A stretch of 5,179 bases of DNA from an uncultured Bacteroidales bacterium. Lineage in GTDB: Bacteria; Bacteroidota; Bacteroidia; Bacteroidales; Lentimicrobiaceae. Position 1 is the stretch's first letter. The number at the start of each line of letters is the position of its first letter. The stretch spans positions 1 through 5,179 of the forward strand of contig CALMDN010000588.1 of assembly GCA_937864935.1 (NCBI GenBank), read 5' to 3'. This document shows, one piece after another, positions 1 through 5,179 of this stretch. A program made the translations under genes and the position numbers. The notes under the pieces were generated by a model that ran no database searches, was not told where the DNA came from, and saw only the letters and a program-made list of their open reading frames with translations.

Positions 1-543
1 GTATTCTTTTGCATGAGCAATGGCCTTGCGGGCAATTTCTACCGGATTTTTATTCTCGTCGATGGTAAATACCTGAACATTGATCTGCTGACCAAGCACC
101 TTCAGCTGTTCAATTGCTGCAGGGCGGTATACGTCACCGGCCACCAGCAGGGGCTTGCTCCCTTTTTTTGTGTGCAGGTAATTGGCCAGTTTGGCAGAAA
201 AGGTAGTTTTTCCGGATCCCTGCAGACCTGCAATCAGGATCACTGCCGGAGAACCTTTGAGATTGATATCCGACTGAGTTCCGCCCATGAGTTCAGCAAG
301 CTCATCGTGAACGATCTTAACCATAAGCTGGCCCGGGGATACAGCCGTAAGTACCTGCTGACCCAGCGCCTTCTCCTTTACCTGATCGGTAAACTGCTTG
401 GCTACCTTGTAACTTACGTCAGCATCAAGCAATGCTTTGCGGACATCCTTGAGGGTTTCTGCAACGTTGATCTCGGTAATATGACCCTGACCTTTCAGGG
501 TTTTGAAGGCCCTTTCGAGCTTATCACTTAAATTTTCAAACAT
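1..543 (-). CDS. ffh: Signal recognition particle protein Ffh (SRP54 GTPase), N-terminal part, runs off the left edge
   Basis: This is the protein subunit of the signal recognition particle. It binds 4.5S RNA and signal sequences emerging from ribosomes, then docks with FtsY at the membrane in a GTP-dependent way. Reading the minus strand from the ATG at 543 gives 181 uninterrupted codons. The N-terminal four-helix N domain spans about residues 1-88 and contains the family motif ALLDADVS at 37-44. The G domain follows, with P-loop GLQGSGKTT at 106-114 and DVYRPAA at 137-143 (DTYRPAA in many other bacteria). The remaining G-domain motifs and the methionine-rich M domain lie beyond position 1; the family is usually about 440-450 residues, so roughly 40 percent is visible. 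The start is chosen because MFENLSDKLE matches the usual Ffh N-terminus and a promoter element sits just upstream. There is no clear Shine-Dalgarno sequence, as is common in Bacteroidota. The gene is divergent from the secreted-protein gene. Identity is very secure. Confidence 0.97.
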   Translation of the reverse strand, partial: MFENLSDKLERAFKTLKGQGHITEINVAETLKDVRKALLDADVSYKVAKQFTDQVKEKALGQQVLTAVSPGQLMVKIVHDELAELMGGTQSDINLKGSPAVILIAGLQGSGKTTFSAKLANYLHTKKGSKPLLVAGDVYRPAAIEQLKVLGQQINVQVFTIDENKNPVEIARKAIAHAKEY

Positions 544-576
544 AATCGAACCGTATAACTTCAGATTTGAGGGTTG

Positions 577-584
577 CAAAATTA
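577..584 (-). promoter_or_regulatory. Bacteroidota-type -7 promoter element for ffh
   Basis: On the minus strand this reads TAATTTTG, a full match to the Bacteroidota primary sigma factor -7 consensus TAnnTTTG, followed by CA. Transcription would start near 570-572, giving an untranslated leader of about 27 nt before the ffh ATG. No good TTTG -33 element is seen about 20 bases upstream; that stretch is a T-rich run. The assignment rests on the consensus match and its position. Confidence 0.6.
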
Positions 585-690
585 AAAAAATAAGGCTAAG
601 AAGCCGAAAAAAAGCCACAATCTGCGTTCAGCCATAATTGACAAAGAACTGGAAATATTAAAAACAGCTATCTGATTCTGTGAATGATAT

Positions 691-722
691 ACAGCGGTGT
701 TGGCCTTTAATTTTTCCGCTGT
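691..722. repeat. Perfect 7-bp inverted repeat with 18-nt spacer in the divergent intergenic region
   Basis: ACAGCGG at 691-697 is matched by its exact reverse complement CCGCTGT at 716-722. TGTTGG also recurs as a direct repeat at 698-703 and 720-725. No T-tract directly follows the right arm, so it does not resemble an intrinsic terminator. It lies about 60-90 bases upstream of the plus-strand promoter element. It could be a protein-binding site or chance in AT-rich DNA; no function is assigned. Confidence 0.3.
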
Positions 723-732
723 TGGTAAATAA

Positions 733-753
733 TTATGACGATTGATCGCATAA
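733..753. promoter_or_regulatory. Candidate operator: imperfect dyad just upstream of the secreted-protein promoter
   Basis: The left arm is TTATG (733-737) then CGAT (739-742), with one extra A at 738 between the two parts. The right arm is ATCG (745-748) then CATAA (749-753). The arms are complementary over nine bases each, with a 2-nt centre. The 2-nt centre is too short for a stable RNA hairpin, so a DNA-level regulator site is more plausible. It ends about 25 bp before the -7 element at 779-786, next to where a -33 element would lie, and no clear -33 match is present. The binding protein, if any, is unknown. Confidence 0.35.
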
Positions 754-778
754 AAGGTAAAACATTCCATGCATTTTC

Positions 779-786
779 TATATTTG
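779..786 (+). promoter_or_regulatory. Bacteroidota-type -7 promoter element for the T9SS-secreted protein gene
   Basis: The sequence TATATTTG matches the TAnnTTTG consensus exactly and is followed by CA, as at the ffh promoter. The expected transcription start is near 790-794, leaving a leader of about 33 nt. Because this element lies downstream of the in-frame ATG at 769, that upstream ATG would not be on the transcript, which supports translation starting at 826 or 829. No clear TTTG -33 element is seen at the expected distance. Confidence 0.65.
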
Positions 787-825
787 CAGGTAATAGAAAT
801 CCTATGTCAAACCAATAAAATAACC

Positions 826-3552
826 ATGATGAAAAAGTTATTTACCCTTGTGGCCCTCGTGGCCATTTCATTCAGCAGCATGGCCCAGTGGCTTCCACAG
901 GCTTCAGGATTTGCTACAGCATCGCGCGGTATCAAATTCATGCACGCTGTTTCGGATCAGGTTGTATGGGCTACCGCCTACGATGGCAGTGGTGCAGCAG
1001 CCGTAATTCAGGAGTTTACCCGCACTACCAACGGTGGTGAAATCTGGACTCCGGGCGTTATCAACAACTGCGCCGGCCTTGAGCCCGGTATGATTTATGC
1101 TACCGATGCCCTTACCGCTTATGTTCCGATGTACAAACAGTCTGGTTCACAGCCTCAGGGAATTTACAAAACCATTGATGGCGGACTGACCTGGAACAGG
1201 CAGACATCTGCTGCTTTCAGCAATTCCGCTTCATTCCCCAACTGCGTGCACTTCTTCGATGCCAACAACGGATGGTGCCAGGGCGACCCTATCAACGGGG
1301 ATTTCGAAATGTACACCACCACCAATGGTGGAGCAACCTGGACACTGGTTCCGGCTGCCAACATTCCTGCACCGGTTTCAGGTGAGTGGGGAGTTGTTGG
1401 ATATTACTCAGCCGTTGGAGACAACATCTGGTTCGGAACCAACAAAAGCCGTGTTTACAGGTCTGCCGATAAAGGTATTACCTGGGAAGTTTCCACAACC
1501 TCTCTTCCTGTAACCTATGCCGATGTGGAATTTGCCAGTGCTACCCATGGTATTGCCATGGACAAGGGAGCCAGCTCCGTTGGTGCCATGTCAGAAACCT
1601 TTGATGGCGGCGTTACCTGGTCAACCATTGCTGTGACCGGTACCGTGCTTACCAACGACTACGCCTATGTTCCCGGCACCCCGAATACATGGGTTTGTAC
1701 CGGAGCTGCTGAAGGTGCAACCGGAATTGCCTACAGCTACGACGGTGGTCACACCTGGGCATTCTTCCCCGATACCGAAGGAACCCAGTTCCTCGCAACC
1801 GACTGGATCAACAGCACTACCGGATGGTGCGGTGCCTTCAACGAAAGCAACACCGTTGGCGGTATGTACAAATTCAACGGTTCGCTCGAAGAGCCTCTGC
1901 CTCCTACCAACCTCCAGGGTACTGTTACCGGTGGCAACGATGTTCACCTTACCTGGGATGCTCCGGGTGGCGGCGGTGCCGGCACCATTGAAGAGTTGAT
2001 CTATGACAATGGTGTAACTACGGATGCTTACAGTTATGAAGGATACACCATGTCAACCCACATGTCACCCCAGGGCCCCTGTCAGATTCTGACCCTGAAA
2101 TATTTCACTACCATTAATGATGGTGACAATACGTTCAATGCTGAAGTTTACGGATGGGACGAAGTAGCTGGAACCCCTTCAACCACTCAATTGTTTACTA
2201 CCAGTGCTACCGCCATTAATGAGGATTGGCTCGAGATTGATGTTACCGGTGAAAACCTGATCGTTTCAGGAGATTTTGTTGTCGGCTTCGGCTCGATCAA
2301 TGCCACCACTTTTGTTGGTTATGATGGAAATCTTAACAACGGACGCTCATGGGATTTTGATCCGTCAACAAGCACCTGGACAGAATGGACTGAAGCATAC
2401 GTTATCCGCGCTGTTGTACAATACACCGATGGCACCATCCGCGAGATCTCAGCCGCTCCTTCTTTTGACACTCCGAACGTTGCAGCCAACTTCACAAAAT
2501 CCGCCAGGACCCAGGTTACCGTTAACCAGACCCAGAGCCCGAGGCCTGCACAGACCCGTGGCGAACGCGAACTCCTTGGCTACAACGTATGGCGCAATGG
2601 CGCAATGATTGCCAGCCAGATCACCGAAACTTTCTACGATGATCTTGACCTCGCAAATGGCGGATACCAGTACCTCGTTACTGCTGTTTATGACAATGGT
2701 GAATCAGTTCCTGCAGGTCCGGTTGAAATTGAAATTTCCGGTGGTGGTAACCTCACCAGCATTATCCTCGACTTCGAAGCCCAGGAAGACTTTGCCCTTA
2801 CCTTCGAACCATGGGAAGCCGTTGACCTTGATGGCAGTGAAACCTATACCATTACCAACGTAACGTTCCCCAACCAGGGAATGCCGATGGCCTTTATCGC
2901 CTTCAACCCGCTCACCACTGAGCCAGCGGTTACAGGCATGACCACCCATGGCGGTGAGCGCCTGGGTGCCTGCTTCGCATCTGTAACACCTCCGAACAAC
3001 GACTGGCTGATCTCACCACAGGTTACCCTCGGCGAAAACCCGATGCTCACCATGTGGGTGAAATCATATACCGCTCAGTACGGTTTAGAGAAATACAACA
3101 TCCTGGTATCAACCACCGACAACAATCCGTCAAGCTTTACCCAGATTGCCGGTCCGGTAGAAGCCCCTGCCACAGCATGGACTTATGTTGAATATGACCT
3201 CAGCGATTACGTTGGGCAGGCAGTCTATGTAGCTATCCAGTGTATCTCCAACGATGCCTTTATCTTCCTGGTTGACGATATCGCCATCAGCTTTGTTACC
3301 TCAACCGGTGATCAGCCTGTTGCTGAAAGCCTGAAGGTGTATCCGAATCCTGCCAATGGTGTCCTGAACATCCAAGCCGGTTCTGACATCAGCAAAGCCA
3401 GCCTTTACAACATTTCCGGACAGATGGTTTACCAGTCAGAAGGAAATACCAACGAAATGCGTATCAACACCGCCGGTCTGCCCACCGGTCTGTATATGCT
3501 CAGCATTACAACCAAAGAAGGCACCAGCCTGCGCAAAGTAAGTATCAGGTAA
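826..3552 (+). CDS. Secreted multidomain protein: Asp-box propeller, split FN3-like domain, cleaved-adhesin/choice-of-anchor-J domain, T9SS type A sorting domain
   Basis: A 908-residue protein predicted to cross the inner membrane by Sec and the outer membrane by T9SS. The start is set at 826 because MMKKLFTLVAL opens a classic signal peptide (residues 1-20, cleavage likely after SMA). The ATG at 829 is equally possible; the in-frame ATG at 769 precedes the promoter element. Residues 22-353 carry six Asp-box motifs (S/T-x-D/N-G-G-x-T-W type) at 67, 116, 165, 213, 258 and 304, indicating a BNR or Ycf48-like beta-propeller. Residues 358-379 (PPTNLQGTV...VHLTWDAP) look like the first strands of an FN3 fold, and the matching second half (LLGYNVWRNG...YLVTAVYDNGE) comes at 583-638. 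About 200 residues are inserted between them. Residues 645-824 resemble cleaved-adhesin / choice-of-anchor-J domains (NDWLISPQV, FLVDDIAIS). Residues 834-908 are the sorting domain (KVYPNPANG, LYNISGQMVY, LPTGLYML). No catalytic residues are recognised. Surface binding or adhesion is an inference; secretion by T9SS is well supported. Confidence 0.93.
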   Translation: MMKKLFTLVALVAISFSSMAQWLPQASGFATASRGIKFMHAVSDQVVWATAYDGSGAAAVIQEFTRTTNGGEIWTPGVINNCAGLEPGMIYATDALTAYVPMYKQSGSQPQGIYKTIDGGLTWNRQTSAAFSNSASFPNCVHFFDANNGWCQGDPINGDFEMYTTTNGGATWTLVPAANIPAPVSGEWGVVGYYSAVGDNIWFGTNKSRVYRSADKGITWEVSTTSLPVTYADVEFASATHGIAMDKGASSVGAMSETFDGGVTWSTIAVTGTVLTNDYAYVPGTPNTWVCTGAAEGATGIAYSYDGGHTWAFFPDTEGTQFLATDWINSTTGWCGAFNESNTVGGMYKFNGSLEEPLPPTNLQGTVTGGNDVHLTWDAPGGGGAGTIEELIYDNGVTTDAYSYEGYTMSTHMSPQGPCQILTLKYFTTINDGDNTFNAEVYGWDEVAGTPSTTQLFTTSATAINEDWLEIDVTGENLIVSGDFVVGFGSINATTFVGYDGNLNNGRSWDFDPSTSTWTEWTEAYVIRAVVQYTDGTIREISAAPSFDTPNVAANFTKSARTQVTVNQTQSPRPAQTRGERELLGYNVWRNGAMIASQITETFYDDLDLANGGYQYLVTAVYDNGESVPAGPVEIEISGGGNLTSIILDFEAQEDFALTFEPWEAVDLDGSETYTITNVTFPNQGMPMAFIAFNPLTTEPAVTGMTTHGGERLGACFASVTPPNNDWLISPQVTLGENPMLTMWVKSYTAQYGLEKYNILVSTTDNNPSSFTQIAGPVEAPATAWTYVEYDLSDYVGQAVYVAIQCISNDAFIFLVDDIAISFVTSTGDQPVAESLKVYPNPANGVLNIQAGSDISKASLYNISGQMVYQSEGNTNEMRINTAGLPTGLYMLSITTKEGTSLRKVSIR

Positions 3553-3565
3553 CCATTTCTAATTC

Positions 3566-3602
3566 AAAAAAAAAGCTGCCCTCACAGGCAGCTTTTTTTT
3601 TT
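3566..3602. terminator. Bidirectional intrinsic terminator between convergent genes
   Basis: A GC-rich stem, AGCTGCC (3574-3580) with GGCAGCT (3587-3593), encloses a 6-nt loop, CTCACA. It is flanked by nine A residues on the left (3566-3574) and ten T residues on the right (3593-3602). It therefore gives a U-tract after the hairpin in both directions, ending the secreted-protein transcript on the plus strand and the ktrBA transcript on the minus strand. The T-run overlaps the stop codon of ktrA at 3601-3603. Confidence 0.9.
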
Positions 3603-4293
3603 ACTCTTCCGTCTCTCCGAGCATCAGCTCAAAATCTTTGAGGTTGCCAAACAGCACGAGTATATCTCCTTTCTGTAAGATCTCCTCCGGCTGAAGTATC
3701 CCCAGCGCCCTTTTTTCCCGGACAGACTGACCGAAAAGAATCGTCGTTTTTGCGCTCCGGATGATCGTGATCAAGGATAAATTGTACCGCCTGACAAAAT
3801 CCGCCTCTTTGATGCTGAGTCCCTCATAGCGGGCCGGCAACCGGGCTTCAACAATCTTAAACTCTCCGGCAATGTCAAAAGAGTTGCTTACCCCTGAGAA
3901 AAGCACGCTGTCGGCAAACCTCGAGGCAGCTTCATATTCGGGCTGAAGAATCAGATCAACCCCAAGGGCCTCAAGCACTTTGTAATGCATCGGGCTGATT
4001 GCCCGGCTGACAAGTTTTTTCACACCGGCCTGCTTCAGCAGGGCTGTAGACATCACTGATGCACCGAAATCCTCACCAATGGTAACAATGGCAAAATCGC
4101 TTTCCTTCAGCGGCAATACCGAAAGCGCCTGTTCATTGGTTACATCCATACAAATGGTGTTGGTAATAACATCTTTATATAGTTCCGTTTTATCACGGTC
4201 ACCGTCTACTCCGATTACTTCGTGGCCCATTGCGGTAAGCCTGGTAGCCAGGGCAGTGCCGAAATTACCAAGTCCGATAACGATAAACTTCAT
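3601..4293 (-). CDS. ktrA: KtrA/TrkA-family potassium uptake regulatory subunit (RCK protein)
   Basis: This is the cytosolic regulator of a Ktr-type K+ uptake system. In this family, RCK subunits form an octameric ring under the membrane subunit and gate it in response to bound nucleotide (ATP or ADP, and NAD(H) in relatives). The product has 230 residues, close to the roughly 220 of Bacillus KtrA. The RCK_N Rossmann domain covers about 1-135, with the glycine loop GLGNFG at 7-12 and acidic D30 ending the second strand (VIGVDGD). RCK_C covers about 140-226 (LPARYEGLSIKEADF, QKGDILVLFG). The ATG at 4293 is chosen because MKFIVIGLGNFG is the normal family start; a longer in-frame reading back to 4428 would overlap ktrB and adds no recognisable sequence. 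It lies 11 nt downstream of the ktrB stop, so the two genes are almost certainly co-transcribed. The loop has Asn10 where Bacillus KtrA has Arg (GLGRFG). E119 (QPEYEAA) appears to align with the Glu of the Bacillus nucleotide/metal site. Confidence 0.95.
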   Translation of the reverse strand: MKFIVIGLGNFGTALATRLTAMGHEVIGVDGDRDKTELYKDVITNTICMDVTNEQALSVLPLKESDFAIVTIGEDFGASVMSTALLKQAGVKKLVSRAISPMHYKVLEALGVDLILQPEYEAASRFADSVLFSGVSNSFDIAGEFKIVEARLPARYEGLSIKEADFVRRYNLSLITIIRSAKTTILFGQSVREKRALGILQPEEILQKGDILVLFGNLKDFELMLGETEE

Positions 4294-4304
4294 GGTTCTC
4301 TGGT

Positions 4305-5179
4305 TTAATTGATTAAAATGCTTTCTGTCGGGTAATGATAATGCAGGCTTCTGATCTTCCTGAAAATACTGACCACCAGGGTAAGGGTACCCACCCTGCC
4401 GATGAACATGGTGATTATCAGAATCCATTTGCCGGCGACCGAAAGGCCGGGCGTCACCCCCAGGGTCAGTCCCACCGTACCAAAAGCCGAGATCACTTCA
4501 AAAATAATCCTTTTCAGCCCGAATGAACCATCGGTGATCATAAGCATGAGCACGGCACAGCCTATTACCATAAATGACAGGAAAATCACGGCAAATGCCC
4601 TTCTGACCGATTCATTGCTGATCTCACGCCCGAAAATCTCAATCCTGTCTTTCCCTTTTGCCAGACTCCGGATGTTCATCACCGACAGGGCAAAAGTGGT
4701 GGTTTTGATGCCACCGCCGGTGGATGCCGGTGAGGCCCCGATCCACATCAGAACGAAATAAAACAGCACGGTTGCCGGGGTAAACAACATCATATCTACG
4801 GTGTTGAATCCTGCGGTACGGGCCGTTACTGAACCAAAAAATGCCCCGGCTATCTTACCTCTCACCGACAGGCCCGACAGGGAATGACTGTACTCGGCGA
4901 TAAAAAAGAAGGCAAAACCTGCCACCAGCAATATCCCTGTGGTTATCAGCACCAGGCGGGTATTTATATTGATGATATTGGGAACATGATAATATTTTCG
5001 CTGCCCGCGGAACCTGCGGATAAGGTTAAAAAGGTAATGCCTGAGCAAACGGTAGTAATTGAAAACAATGGGAAACCCCAGCCCCCCGGCAATAATCAGA
5101 AAAGCTATCAGATAGTGTAAGGTGTAATTATACCGGAACCCCGGCTCATAAAGACCTCCGGGTAAGGTTGAAAAGCCGG
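4305..5179 (-). CDS. ktrB: KtrB/TrkH-family potassium transporter membrane subunit, C-terminal 290 residues, 5' end outside the window
   Basis: This is the K+-translocating inner-membrane subunit of a Ktr/Trk system. The family has four fused membrane-pore-membrane repeats, each with a short filter centred on a conserved glycine. The frame is open to the right edge with no start codon, and the family is usually about 450 residues or longer. The visible part begins GFSTLPGG, the tail of the second filter; the cut codon ends in CC, compatible with the Ala of NAGF. Then come the helix LIAFLIIAGGLGFPIVF, a membrane helix around TGILLVAGFAFFFI, the third filter ARTAGFN (4803-4823), and a helix containing the gate-loop motif GGGIKTTT (4695-4718). 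The last repeat has a helix around VIFLSFMVIGCAVLML, the fourth filter SAFGTVGLTLG (about 4450-4490), and a final helix with GRVGTLTL, whose Arg is at 4395-4397. The end, YPTESILIN, resembles the usual family C-terminus. An internal TTG at 5046-5048 is not the real start, because conserved sequence continues upstream. Confidence 0.95.
   Translation of the reverse strand, partial: GFSTLPGGLYEPGFRYNYTLHYLIAFLIIAGGLGFPIVFNYYRLLRHYLFNLIRRFRGQRKYYHVPNIININTRLVLITTGILLVAGFAFFFIAEYSHSLSGLSVRGKIAGAFFGSVTARTAGFNTVDMMLFTPATVLFYFVLMWIGASPASTGGGIKTTTFALSVMNIRSLAKGKDRIEIFGREISNESVRRAFAVIFLSFMVIGCAVLMLMITDGSFGLKRIIFEVISAFGTVGLTLGVTPGLSVAGKWILIITMFIGRVGTLTLVVSIFRKIRSLHYHYPTESILIN

Noticed and set aside
13..531. 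A 172-codon plus-strand open reading frame opposite ffh
   Set aside because: It is the antisense shadow of the strongly conserved ffh reading frame, with no recognisable domain.
594..605. Small inverted repeat GGCT/AGCC with a 4-nt loop
   Set aside because: The stem is only four base pairs and no gene ends here. It lies upstream of the ffh promoter element and is probably chance.
582..770. A 62-codon minus-strand open reading frame in the ffh upstream region
   Set aside because: It has no recognisable motif and low-complexity ends. It runs across the ffh -7 element and both inverted repeats, and no promoter or ribosome binding site is seen for it. It is best treated as chance in AT-rich DNA.
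769..825. N-terminal extension of the secreted protein from the upstream ATG at 769
   Set aside because: The -7 promoter element at 779-786 lies inside this extension, so the ATG would not be transcribed. The extension would also put 19-20 residues in front of a well-formed signal peptide.
1621..1999. Overlapping open reading frames on both strands within the secreted-protein gene
   Set aside because: They are shadows caused by the GC-rich, stop-poor codon use of the real frame. The main frame carries clear domains throughout.
4294..4428. N-terminal extension of KtrA to an ATG at 4428
   Set aside because: It overlaps the conserved C-terminal coding sequence of ktrB in another frame and is rich in His, Gln and Pro with no family similarity. 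The ATG at 4293 gives the normal RCK start.

Overview
The window looks like chromosomal DNA from a member of the Bacteroidota, probably Bacteroidales-like. Three things point there. One gene encodes a secreted protein ending in a type IX secretion system (T9SS) sorting domain, which is essentially confined to this phylum. Both visible promoters carry the phylum's TAnnTTTG -7 element. None of the three visible gene starts has a strong Shine-Dalgarno sequence. Genus and species cannot be told from this sequence.

Layout from left to right. Positions 1-543 (minus strand) hold the first 181 codons of ffh, the signal recognition particle GTPase, which runs off the left edge. Positions 544-825 are an AT-rich divergent intergenic region with a -7 promoter element for each flanking gene and two inverted repeats nearer the plus-strand gene. 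Positions 826-3552 (plus strand) encode a 908-residue secreted multidomain protein. It has a signal peptide, six Asp-box (BNR-like) propeller repeats, a fibronectin-III-like fold interrupted by a large insertion, a cleaved-adhesin / choice-of-anchor-J type domain and a T9SS type A sorting domain. Positions 3566-3602 form a bidirectional hairpin terminator between two convergent transcription units. Positions 3601-4293 (ktrA) and 4305-5179 (ktrB, 5' end outside the window) form a minus-strand operon for a Ktr/Trk-type potassium uptake system.

How the genes relate. ktrB and ktrA make one functional unit: a membrane K+ channel-like subunit and its cytosolic nucleotide-sensing RCK gating ring. 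ffh is a housekeeping gene for co-translational membrane targeting, with no specific link to its neighbours. The large secreted protein stands alone between its own promoter and terminator, and its ligand or substrate cannot be deduced.

No undescribed system was found. The points most worth a second look are the split FN3 architecture of the secreted protein, the dyad just upstream of its promoter, and an Arg-to-Asn change in the nucleotide-binding loop of KtrA.
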